Assembly (NCBI GenBank): GCA_947468985.1
Contig: CANINJ010000099.1
Location: forward strand, 1 to 6,994
From: Bacteroidota bacterium
GTDB taxonomy: Bacteria; Bacteroidota; Bacteroidia; Flavobacteriales; Flavobacteriaceae
Direction of reading: 5' to 3'
DNA: 6,994 nt
Positions 1-6,233 of this stretch are shown in pieces. Both the position numbers and the translations under genes were made by a program. How positions within the stretch are numbered: position 1 is the stretch's first letter; the number at the start of each line of letters is the position of its first letter. The notes below the pieces were generated by a model, which was not told where the DNA came from, did no database searches, and worked only from the letters and a program-made list of their open reading frames with translations.

Positions 1-4
1 GTAA

Positions 5-12
5 TAAATTTG
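5..12 (+). promoter_or_regulatory. Possible -7 promoter element of kup
   Basis: The octamer TAAATTTG matches the Bacteroidetes -7 consensus TAnnTTTG exactly and lies 22 bases before the kup ATG, a normal leader length for flavobacteria. The matching -33 TTG would fall outside the window, so only half of the promoter can be judged. Such octamers also arise by chance in AT-rich DNA. Confidence 0.35.
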
Positions 13-34
13 TACACTTTTTTAAGATATTTTT

Positions 35-1996
35 ATGAATGCTCAACATAACAATTTACACAGTAAATTAACTTTAGGTGGATTATTAATTACTTTAGGT
101 ATAATTTATGGCGACATTGGAACTTCTCCTTTGTATGTAATGAAAGCAATCATTGGGCTTCACGCTATTAATGCCGATGTTGTATTAGGTGGAGTTTCCT
201 GTATTTTTTGGACTTTAACCTTACAAACTACCATCAAATATGTTTTAATAACGCTAAGTGCAGATAACAATGGTGAAGGTGGAATTTTTGCATTATATGC
301 TTTAGTAAAACGAACCAAGGTAAAATGGCTAATTGTCCCCGCAATTGTTGGAGGAAGTGCCCTTTTAGCAGATGGAATAATCACCCCTCCAATTTCTGTA
401 GCTTCGGCAGTTGAGGGAATTAGAACCTATTATCCAGATATTAATACCATTCCAATCGTAATTGGAATTCTTTTTGTACTTTTTACTATCCAGCAATTTG
501 GAACAAAATTGGTAGGTAAGTTCTTTGCTCCTATGATGCTAATTTGGTTTGGAATGTTAGGGATTCTTGGGGTAATTCAATTGGCAAATCATATTGAAGT
601 TTTAAAAGCATTAAATCCTTATTATGCTATTCATTTATTGTCAATTCACCCAGAAGGGTTTTATGTTTTAGGATTTGTATTTCTATGTACCACTGGTGCG
701 GAAGCTTTGTATTCGGATATGGGACATTGTGGTAGAAAAAATATTAGAATCAGTTGGATTTTTGTAAAAACAACCTTGGTTTTAAATTATTTTGGGCAAG
801 CCGCCTATTTAATTCATCATGAAGGAGAAACATTACAGACTTTAGGAGGAAAAAACGGAAACCCATTTTATTTAATTATGGAAAGTTGGTTTTTACCTTT
901 TGGAATTGTAATCGCTACTCTTGCAGCTGTGATTGCCTCTCAAGCCTTAATTAGTGGTTCATTTACATTGATAAATGAGGCGATGCGTTTGAATTTTTGG
1001 CCAAAAGTAAAAATAAAATATCCTACAGAATTAAAAGGACAATTGTATATTCCATCTATAAACTGGTTGCTTTTTTTAGGTTGTGTTATGATTGTTTTGC
1101 ATTTTGAAGAATCCAGCAATATGGAGGGCGCATACGGTTTAGCAATCGTACTTTGTATGATAATGACTACGTTACTCCTAACCTATTTTATGATAATTAA
1201 AAGGATTTCTTGGTTCTTAATAACACCTTTAATTCTTATCTATTTAGCAATTGAAATCAGTTTCTTAATTGCCAATTTGAATAAATTCCTTCATGGTGGT
1301 TATGTAACTTTATTTATTGCAACAATTTTAATAGGAATTATGACGACCTGGCATTTAGCCAAGAAAATTAGTAAAAATTATACAAAATTTGTAAAAATTG
1401 ATTCTTACAAAAAGGTTTTAGCTGAATTAAGTGCTGATTTGTCTATTCCAAAATACGCAACGCATTTGGTTTATATGACCAATGCCAATCGCGGTGATGA
1501 AATAGAGGAAAAAGTAATGTATTCTATATTGCAAAAAAGACCAAAAAGAGCTGATTTATATTGGTTTGTTCACGTTAATATTCTTAGCGAACCCTACAAA
1601 ACAGAATATAAAGTAACTGAAATTATTAAAGATGATTTGTTTAGAATTGATTTTAATTTAGGGTTCCGAGAACCAACAAAAATTAATTTGATGTTTAAAG
1701 AAGTTTTAAAAGACATGGTACATAATGGCGAAGTTGACGTTACAAGCCGTTATGAATCTTTAAATAAAAACAATATTCTTGGTGATTTCAAATTTGTTTT
1801 GTCAGAAAAGTTCTTGTCTAATGACAGTGATTTATTATGGCATGAAAAAATTGTAATGAATGCCTATTTCTTAATTAAAAAATTCAGTTTGTCTGAAGAA
1901 AAAGCCTTTGGATTGGACAGTAGTTCCGTGAAAATAGAGAAATTTCCAATGGTTTTACACCCGCCCGAAAAAATACATTTGAATAGAATTAGTTAG
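35..1996 (+). CDS. kup: KUP/HAK/KT-family potassium uptake transporter
   Basis: Inner-membrane K+ uptake permease, in this family generally driven by proton symport. The 653-residue protein is full length for the family. Residues 1-445 are strongly hydrophobic with about 12 membrane segments, and 446-653 form the hydrophilic cytoplasmic tail. Family signatures are visible: YGDIGTSPLYV (25-35), ADNNGEGGIFALYAL (76-90), DGIITPPISVASAVEG (113-128), GAEALYSDMGHCG (221-233), NYFGQAAYL (251-259) and SQALISGSFTLINEAMRL (302-319). Aligned by eye to E. coli Kup as I recall it, D27, D113 and E223 sit at the acidic positions D23, E116 and E229; Asp at the second of these is a conservative change. The ATG is chosen because the conserved GDIGTSPLY motif begins at the usual distance from it and a TAnnTTTG element precedes it. 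It is probably monocistronic: the next gene starts 125 bases on and is functionally unrelated. Confidence 0.97.
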   Translation: MNAQHNNLHSKLTLGGLLITLGIIYGDIGTSPLYVMKAIIGLHAINADVVLGGVSCIFWTLTLQTTIKYVLITLSADNNGEGGIFALYALVKRTKVKWLIVPAIVGGSALLADGIITPPISVASAVEGIRTYYPDINTIPIVIGILFVLFTIQQFGTKLVGKFFAPMMLIWFGMLGILGVIQLANHIEVLKALNPYYAIHLLSIHPEGFYVLGFVFLCTTGAEALYSDMGHCGRKNIRISWIFVKTTLVLNYFGQAAYLIHHEGETLQTLGGKNGNPFYLIMESWFLPFGIVIATLAAVIASQALISGSFTLINEAMRLNFWPKVKIKYPTELKGQLYIPSINWLLFLGCVMIVLHFEESSNMEGAYGLAIVLCMIMTTLLLTYFMIIKRISWFLITPLILIYLAIEISFLIANLNKFLHGGYVTLFIATILIGIMTTWHLAKKISKNYTKFVKIDSYKKVLAELSADLSIPKYATHLVYMTNANRGDEIEEKVMYSILQKRPKRADLYWFVHVNILSEPYKTEYKVTEIIKDDLFRIDFNLGFREPTKINLMFKEVLKDMVHNGEVDVTSRYESLNKNNILGDFKFVLSEKFLSNDSDLLWHEKIVMNAYFLIKKFSLSEEKAFGLDSSSVKIEKFPMVLHPPEKIHLNRIS

Positions 1997-2121
1997 TTTT
2001 TAAAGTTTTAAACATTATGAGTAAATTAAGATTCCCTTAATTCAAAGGGTTTGTAAATACTGAAATTAGAATTTTTATTTTTATTTTATAATTTAGCACT
2101 TTAAAACTTAATACATTTAAA

Positions 2122-2940
2122 ATGAAAACAAGATTACTTTTTATTGCTGCAACTTTTTTATTGTTTTTTAATGGAAGTATAAAAGCTCAAGTTTATACAA
2201 ATCAGTCAAGAACATTTACTTTCACGGAATTAGCACACTCAGCAGCTACAACATATAACGGCAATGCACAACATGATTTAGCGGTTTGGATTGAACAAGG
2301 TACTGGAACAGCTGGGACTTTTATCGTAACTAAATTTAGATATGTAGGTAGTGGAACTAAAGACCACTTACCTACGTGGGCTGTTAAGGCAGGTGGGGCA
2401 GCTACTAATGCTACTACTGCATGTAATATTTTAACAGCTACAACTGGGGCTACATTGTCCGCGTGGCAAACCAATAAAGCGGTGATATGGGACGGTAAAA
2501 ATGCCGCTGGTACTCTTGTTGCTGATGGTAATTACCAATTTGTTGTGCAATCAACATGGGATCATGGAATAGCTGGAACAGTAACTAGGTATTTTCCTTT
2601 TGTAAAAGGACCAGGAGCTGCAAATCCAACTTTTTTAGCAGACGCAAACTTTACGGCAATTACTGCAACTTTAGCTAATCCTGAATTTTCAATTAAACCA
2701 GAAGTTACAATTTATCCAAATCCTACAAATGGAATCTTTAATATAGATTTCAAAAATGATGTAAATAGCATCAGAGTAGTTGATATTTTGGGCAAAGTAG
2801 TTTATTCTGAAAAAATAGCTTCAGCTTCTGCCGACACTACTAAAAGAATAGATTTATCAAATTTGAACAATGGTCTTTATATTGTTTCTGTTACCAATGA
2901 TAATGGAACTTCTAATTATAAAGTAATACTTAACAAATAG
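2122..2940 (+). CDS. Exported DUF2271-like protein with T9SS type A sorting domain; possible ApbE flavinylation substrate
   Basis: Three parts are visible in 272 residues. Residues 1-23 form a signal peptide (MKTR, hydrophobic core, likely cut after KAQ). Residues about 30-163 resemble DUF2271, with AVWIE (54-58), HLPTW (82-86), TTGATLSAW (107-115), VIWDGKNAAG (121-130), VADGNYQFVVQSTWDHG (133-149) and YFPFVKG (157-163). Residues about 195-272 are a T9SS type A C-terminal sorting domain, starting near VTIYPNPTNG and including DILGKVVY and LNNGLYIVSV, so the protein should cross the outer membrane and be anchored or released. DUF2271 has no settled biochemical role; as I recall, its genes often lie near apbE and PepSY genes. 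The TGAT at 108-111 resembles the FMN-attachment motif of NqrC/RnfG, and apbE is the convergent neighbour, so flavinylation at Thr111 is inferred. Against this, the usual Asp six residues upstream is a Thr. The region around 87-112 is rich in Ala, Thr and Gly. The DUF2271 assignment is from motif memory, not a search. Confidence 0.85.
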   Translation: MKTRLLFIAATFLLFFNGSIKAQVYTNQSRTFTFTELAHSAATTYNGNAQHDLAVWIEQGTGTAGTFIVTKFRYVGSGTKDHLPTWAVKAGGAATNATTACNILTATTGATLSAWQTNKAVIWDGKNAAGTLVADGNYQFVVQSTWDHGIAGTVTRYFPFVKGPGAANPTFLADANFTAITATLANPEFSIKPEVTIYPNPTNGIFNIDFKNDVNSIRVVDILGKVVYSEKIASASADTTKRIDLSNLNNGLYIVSVTNDNGTSNYKVILNK

Positions 2941-2962
2941 TATTTGTTTCTTAACACAATTC

Positions 2963-2988
2963 AAAAAGCACCCATTGGGTGCTTTTTT
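2963..2988. terminator. Bidirectional rho-independent terminator between convergent genes
   Basis: An 11-bp perfect stem (left arm 2963-2973, right arm 2977-2987) closes a 3-base loop. The core is GCACCC/GGGTGC, flanked by an A-run on the left and a T-run (2983-2988) on the right, so it reads as a hairpin plus U-tract on either strand. It lies 22 bases after the DUF2271-like gene's stop and 45 bases past the apbE stop on the other strand, the expected place for a shared terminator. Confidence 0.9.
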
Positions 2989-3033
2989 ATGTTTAAATTT
3001 TGCAAAATGAAATCTTTAAAGATTATTTAAATC

Positions 3034-4071
3034 TTAATTCTCTTTAAATAAAGAAAACTTTTTTTCTTCAACAACTTCTGAAACAATAGCTTTTATTCCT
3101 GGCGTTTCATAAACTTGATATTTACCATTATCATCTGAATATATTAAATACGCTTGTAATTCTGGATGTAATTTTAAAAAAACCTTTGCTTTTTCAAGTC
3201 CCATTACTAAAACACCCGTGGCATTGGCATCTGAAGTTATACATTCTTTAGAAAAAATTGAAGCACTTAATAAATTATTTTTTGTTGGATAACCCGTTTT
3301 AGGATCTATGTGATGGGCATATTTTATTCCGTCTTCTATTACAAATCTTCTGTAATTTCCAGAAGTGGCAACCGCCAAATTTTCTAATTTTACAATTGCT
3401 TTCAGTGGATTTGAATCTTCTTTATTGTCAATTGGTTTTTCAATTCCCACTTTAAAATAGTCTCCATTTGGATTTCTTCCATTAGCATATACCTCTCCTC
3501 CAATTTCTACAACAAACGAAGTAATTCCTTTCGATTTTAAAAATTCAGAAACTACATCAACAGAATAACCTTGAGCAAAAGCATTGAAATCTAATGCCAC
3601 ACGAGGGTCTTTTTTGATAACTTTATTTCCCTTCAACTCAATTAAATCAAAACCTACAAACTGAAGCATGCTGTCAATTTTTTGCTTTTCAATTTTTTGT
3701 TTTTTGCCAGGGCCAAATCCCCAAGCATTTACAATGGGATATACTGTAGGATCAAAAGCGCCATCAGTGTTTTTCCAAACTTCTTTGGCTTTATTAAAAC
3801 ACGTTTTGAAATAGGTGTCCACTTTTACATTCTTATCATTAGAATTAATTTTCGAGATAATAGAATTTGGAATATAAGTAGAAACTGACAAATCAAAATC
3901 CCTTAATATTTTATCTATTTGGGGTTGTAAATCTCTATTCTTTTTATCAAAATAAGTAATATGATACGATGTGCCTTGAGCAATTCCTTCAATCACAATC
4001 GGCTCTTGTTGCGAATAAATTAAAATTGTATTCAAAAAACACAATACAAATAAACAAGTCATTTTTTTCAT
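3034..4071 (-). CDS. apbE: FAD:protein FMN transferase (ApbE), exported
   Basis: Transfers FMN from FAD onto a Thr of target proteins (for example NqrC/RnfG-type subunits) outside the cytoplasm, using Mg2+. From the chosen start the protein has 345 residues, typical for the family. Residues 1-21 are a Sec signal peptide (MKKMTCLFVLCFL...IYSQ) with no lipobox Cys. Family motifs follow in order: GTSYHI (33-38), DGAFDPTVYPIVNAWGFG (103-120), ALDFNAFAQGYSVD (159-172), VEIGGEVYANG (188-198), VATSGNYRRF (234-243), YAHHIDPKTGYPT (251-263) and SDANATGVLVMG (280-291), the last including the Asp and Thr expected in the metal site. An upstream in-frame ATG at 4128 would overlap the TPR gene by 35 bases and put 19 polar residues before the signal peptide, so 4071 is preferred. 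The gene lies 22 bases downstream of the TPR gene on the same strand, probably in one operon. Candidate substrates are the convergent DUF2271-like protein or an Nqr subunit encoded elsewhere. Confidence 0.95.
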   Translation of the reverse strand: MKKMTCLFVLCFLNTILIYSQQEPIVIEGIAQGTSYHITYFDKKNRDLQPQIDKILRDFDLSVSTYIPNSIISKINSNDKNVKVDTYFKTCFNKAKEVWKNTDGAFDPTVYPIVNAWGFGPGKKQKIEKQKIDSMLQFVGFDLIELKGNKVIKKDPRVALDFNAFAQGYSVDVVSEFLKSKGITSFVVEIGGEVYANGRNPNGDYFKVGIEKPIDNKEDSNPLKAIVKLENLAVATSGNYRRFVIEDGIKYAHHIDPKTGYPTKNNLLSASIFSKECITSDANATGVLVMGLEKAKVFLKLHPELQAYLIYSDDNGKYQVYETPGIKAIVSEVVEEKKFSLFKEN

Positions 4072-4093
4072 AATTAATTCTATTTTTGATACT

Positions 4094-4786
4094 TTACTTA
4101 TTATTTTTATTAAACAATAGCAATTCATTGTATTTTTTTAAATCCAATTTCCCTTCTTTTTTATGTTTCATTTTAATTTTTAAAGCACCTCTTTTAAAGT
4201 AATAATCTGGAATTGTTGCATCAAAATGAATTGCTGAATTATAATCTTCTAAGGCGCCATTGTAGTCTTTTAATTGTTCTTTTGCTAAACCCCTGCTAAA
4301 GAATGCCTTAAAGTGATTATCTCTAATACTAATAGCATCGTCATAATCTATAATTGCACCATTTACATCTTTAAGTTCAAATTTAGCAAACCCCATTAAA
4401 TAATGAGCATCTGCATTGTCATATTCAAGAGTTACTACTTTTTTGTAATCTAATATAGCGCCTTTATAATCCGAAATTTTACTTTTTGCCATTCCTCTAA
4501 AAAAATAACTATCTGCAAATAAGGTATCTATTTCAATTTCTTTAGTATAATCATCAATAGCTCCTGAATAATCTTTTAACAATTCTTTTGTTAATCCTCT
4601 ATCATTATAGGCAACAGAATCCTTTGGACTAATTTCTATGATTTTTGTAAAATAATCTATTGCTTCTTGATAATCTTGAGTGTAATATTTTTGTCTTGCA
4701 CAGTCCAAATATTCCTCTTTAAGTGTTTGAGAATATATATTTATAGTAAAAAATAGTAGAAAGAAAAAAAGAAAAAATTGTTTCAT
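4094..4786 (-). CDS. Exported tetratricopeptide-repeat protein
   Basis: A 230-residue protein starting with a signal peptide (MKQFFLFFFLLFFTINIYSQ, cleavage near residue 20, no lipobox Cys), followed almost entirely by TPRs. Five repeats recur at an exact 34-residue period: the (D)Y-x-x-A-(I/L) helix-B motif appears at QDYQEAI (37-43), KDYSGAI (71-77), SDYKGAI (105-111), KDVNGAI (139-145) and KDYNGAL (173-179), each preceded by a helix-A signature such as AYNDRGLTK or FFSRGLAKE. A degenerate sixth unit occupies about 193-222, with a Lys-rich end. TPRs are protein-binding scaffolds, so no enzymatic role is expected and the partner is unknown. It is the first gene of the minus-strand pair, with its stop 22 bases before the apbE start, so co-transcription is likely and a link to ApbE or its target is possible. 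A TAnnTTTG element lies 19 bases upstream of the ATG. Confidence 0.92.
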   Translation of the reverse strand: MKQFFLFFFLLFFTINIYSQTLKEEYLDCARQKYYTQDYQEAIDYFTKIIEISPKDSVAYNDRGLTKELLKDYSGAIDDYTKEIEIDTLFADSYFFRGMAKSKISDYKGAILDYKKVVTLEYDNADAHYLMGFAKFELKDVNGAIIDYDDAISIRDNHFKAFFSRGLAKEQLKDYNGALEDYNSAIHFDATIPDYYFKRGALKIKMKHKKEGKLDLKKYNELLLFNKNNK

Positions 4787-4804
4787 ATTTATTGAATATA
4801 ATCA

Positions 4805-4830
4805 CAAATTTAAATCAAAATTAACTTCAA
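4805..4830 (-). promoter_or_regulatory. Possible promoter of the TPR-apbE unit
   Basis: On the minus strand, TAAATTTG (plus 4805-4812) matches the TAnnTTTG -7 consensus fully, and a TTG (plus 4828-4830) lies 15 bases further upstream. That spacer is shorter than the usual 17-23, and the leader to the ATG would be only about a dozen bases. The -7 match and its position are good; the -33 is doubtful. Confidence 0.35.
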
Positions 4831-4947
4831 AACCTTAAAATTTACATAAGATTAGTTGAGATCTAGGAATTTATGAACCATGTAATGCGTTTATTCTTTC
4901 AAGCATACTAATTCAAATACCAACTTATTGTATTACATTATAATAAA

Positions 4948-4979
4948 TTTGTGGAAGGACATATTTAAATGTACTTTCG
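4948..4979 (+). promoter_or_regulatory. Flavobacterial-type promoter of the PhnA-domain gene
   Basis: TTTG at 4948-4951 is followed after 20 bases by TACTTTCG at 4972-4979, which matches the Bacteroidetes TTG-N17-23-TAnnTTTG pattern in seven of eight -7 positions (counting the two free ones) and has ideal spacing. Transcription should begin near 4985, giving a leader of about 20 bases before the ATG at 5006. This promoter lies downstream of the alternative in-frame ATG at 4928 and therefore decides the start codon. Confidence 0.65.
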
Positions 4980-5005
4980 CAGTATTAAAAATCAATACAA
5001 TTATA

Positions 5006-5578
5006 ATGGAAAGAATATTGAATAAACGCAGTGATTCTAAATGTGAATTATGTGCAGCGACAGAAAACTTAAAAGTATTTGCAGTATTACCAACAAAAAA
5101 AGGTGGTGCAGATGAAAATATATTGGCTTGCAAAACGTGTATCGACCAAATTGAAAACCCAGGTTCTGAAGATTTAAACCATTGGAGAGCTTTGAATGAC
5201 AGTATGTGGAGTGAACATATTGCAGTTCAAGTAGTTGCTTGGAGAATGTTAAGTCGTTTGCGTGCAGCGGGTTGGCCAAAAGAATTATTAGATATGATGT
5301 ATTTTGATGATGATACATTGGCTTGGGCTCAAGCTACTGGAGAAGGTGAAGATGATGAAAATAAGATTATTCACCGTGATGTAAATGGTGTTATTCTAGC
5401 AACTGGTGATTCTGTGGTATTGATTAAAGATTTAAAAGTTAAAGGTTCAAGTATGGTTGCAAAGCAGGGAACTTCTGTTAGAAACATCCGATTAGACCAC
5501 GAAAATGCTGAATACATCGAAGGACGTGTTGATGGTCAGACTATTGTGATTATAACGCAATATGTTAAAAAATTATAG
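5006..5578 (+). CDS. PhnA-domain (YjdM-like) zinc-ribbon protein
   Basis: A 190-residue cytoplasmic protein of the PhnA/YjdM family. The N-terminus holds a zinc ribbon with cysteines C13-x2-C16 and C42-x2-C45. Residues about 53-110 form a middle section rich in Trp and charged residues (NHWRALNDSMWSEH, GWPKELLDMMYFDDD). Residues about 122-190 are the characteristic PhnA C-terminal domain, with the signature DVNGVILATGDSVVLIKDL, VKGSS, QGTSVRNIRL and a closing EGRVDGQTIVIITQYVKK. Despite its name the family is not phosphonoacetate hydrolase, and its biochemical role is unsettled; the phosphonate label came from the E. coli gene's location. The start at 5006 is preferred over an in-frame ATG at 4928 because the promoter lies between them, the extra 26 residues (hydrophobic, unlike the family) would be lost, and MERILNKRS fits family N-termini. 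It is probably monocistronic and divergent from the TPR-apbE pair. No clear terminator follows before ssrA. Confidence 0.93.
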   Translation: MERILNKRSDSKCELCAATENLKVFAVLPTKKGGADENILACKTCIDQIENPGSEDLNHWRALNDSMWSEHIAVQVVAWRMLSRLRAAGWPKELLDMMYFDDDTLAWAQATGEGEDDENKIIHRDVNGVILATGDSVVLIKDLKVKGSSMVAKQGTSVRNIRLDHENAEYIEGRVDGQTIVIITQYVKKL

Positions 5579-5662
5579 AGACTAAAAAGTGTAGAAGGTC
5601 GAATGTATTAAAGTTGAATGAAAAACTATAATTCCTCGCATTTATAACTTATAATTCACAAC

Positions 5663-5689
5663 TTGTAATTAATTTATATAGTATCTTTG
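5663..5689 (+). promoter_or_regulatory. Promoter of ssrA
   Basis: TATCTTTG at 5682-5689 is a perfect TAnnTTTG -7 element and is followed by GC, as in many Bacteroidetes promoters. A TTG at 5663-5665 supplies the -33 with a 16-base spacer, slightly short of the usual range. The mature tmRNA 5' end at 5701 lies 12 bases downstream, so the transcript starts at or just before the mature end. Confidence 0.75.
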
Positions 5690-5700
5690 CACTATAACAT

Positions 5701-6096
5701 GGGGTCGACTGGTTTTGACAGCAAGTCGAATTGAGAAGTAAGCACGTCGAGAACTGGGACAATTCTCGTTAATAAAAGGTTTCAAAACACATACACGGCG
5801 AAGGAAACTACGCTCTTGCTGCATAATCTGAATTAAAGTAAGATTAGCCTCGTCCTACAAGGTAGGAAAGCAGGATTTACCACGAAAGCTTTGGTTTATA
5901 GCGGTCGATAAAGGTGAATCGTAAATTTAAACCTAGATTTCCATAAGCTTCGAGTGGATTTCGAAATTAAGAAGATAAGTATTGTGCGACTGTTTCTGGT
6001 CAAACACAATATCGAAAATTCAATCAGGAAATAAGCGTGTAGAAAGTTTTTTAGTTGCTTGTTTGGACCCGGGTTCGATTCCCGGCGATTCCACTC
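5701..6096 (+). ncRNA. ssrA: Transfer-messenger RNA (tmRNA, 10Sa RNA)
   Basis: tmRNA rescues ribosomes stalled on mRNAs lacking a stop codon: its alanyl-tRNA-like domain enters the empty site, then its short reading frame adds a degradation tag. The 5' end GGGGTCGACTGGTTTTGACA is the classic tmRNA opening, and the 3' end holds the T-arm CCGGGTTCGATTCCCGG (6069-6085) and acceptor strand CGATTCC plus discriminator A6093. The acceptor stem GGGGTCG (5701-5707) pairs with CGATTCC (6086-6092) through two G-U pairs. The CCA tail is not encoded (bases 6094-6096 are CTC), so the genomic mature end is 6093 and CCA must be added enzymatically. A stem of the first pseudoknot is visible as CGAGAA (5748-5753) with TTCTCG (5763-5768), and the tag stop codon lies in a helix formed by TAATCT (5824-5829) and AGATTA (5841-5846). 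The one-piece order shows it is not a permuted two-piece tmRNA. Confidence 0.97.
5797..5826 (+). other. tmRNA tag-peptide reading frame
   Basis: The resume codon GGC at 5797 opens a nine-codon frame reading GEGNYALAA and ending in TAA (5824-5826). The C-terminal ALAA is the determinant recognised by ClpXP-type proteases in bacterial tags, and the NYALAA core is typical of Bacteroidetes tags. Gly at the third position looks less usual than the Thr or Asn that I recall from relatives. With the Ala charged on the tmRNA, the tag on the substrate would be A-GEGNYALAA. Confidence 0.9.
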
Positions 6097-6103
6097 TCGT
6101 ACC

Positions 6104-6138
6104 AATAACCTCTAAAGAAATTTAGAGGTTATTTTTTT
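6104..6138 (+). terminator. Rho-independent terminator of ssrA (first)
   Basis: A perfect 13-bp stem (6104-6116 with 6121-6133) closes a GAAA tetraloop and runs into seven Ts (6132-6138). It begins 10 bases after the mature tmRNA 3' end. The U-tract is strong only on the plus strand, so it serves ssrA. Confidence 0.93.
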
Positions 6139-6198
6139 ATTCAAAAGTTCCAAATCTGACTTGAAAAAGTTCGAAATACGTCCACTCTTCTCCACAAT

Positions 6199-6233
6199 AA
6201 TAACCTCTTAAGCAATTAAGAGGTTATTTTTTT
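6199..6233 (+). terminator. Second rho-independent terminator, overlapping the end of the convergent gene
   Basis: A perfect 13-bp stem (6199-6211 with 6216-6228) closes a GCAA tetraloop and ends in seven Ts (6227-6233). The stem differs from the first terminator only in its innermost pairs. The right arm contains the TAA stop codon (plus 6224-6226) of the minus-strand gene, and the T-tract encodes that protein's final Lys codons. On the minus strand the hairpin is followed only by a weak U-poor stretch, so it acts mainly as a back-up for ssrA transcription. Confidence 0.85.

Noticed and set aside
160..384. Minus-strand 74-codon frame inside kup
   Set aside because: Antisense shadow of a clearly conserved coding frame, with no recognisable motif.
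2034..2049. Small hairpin CCCTT/AAGGG after kup as a terminator
   Set aside because: Only five base pairs with a 6-base loop and just three Ts downstream; too weak to call.
2089..2096. TAATTTAG as a -7 element for the DUF2271-like gene
   Set aside because: Mismatch at a key T and no TTG at a workable distance; the AT-rich leader makes such matches common.
2202..2474. Minus-strand 90-codon frame inside the DUF2271-like gene
   Set aside because: Shadow frame rich in Val and Ala, mirroring the Ala/Thr-rich sense protein; no start context of its own.
4072..4128. Upstream ATG extending apbE by 19 residues
   Set aside because: It would overlap the TPR gene and bury the signal peptide behind a polar leader; the ATG at 4071 directly precedes a standard signal peptide.
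4880..4938. Inverted repeat ATGTAAT (4880-4886) and ATTACAT (4932-4938) in the divergent intergenic region
   Set aside because: Seven-base arms 45 bases apart in AT-rich DNA are expected by chance, and there is no dyad at operator spacing.
5037..5318. Minus-strand 93-codon frame antisense to the PhnA-domain gene
   Set aside because: Low-complexity His/Leu-rich translation with no family motif; the opposite strand carries the zinc ribbon.
5896..6105. Minus-strand reading frame of 69 codons (starting MVREWNRRESNPGP)
   Set aside because: It lies wholly antisense to ssrA; the RRESNPGP-like stretch is the translated complement of the T-arm, a well-known artefact over tRNA-like genes.
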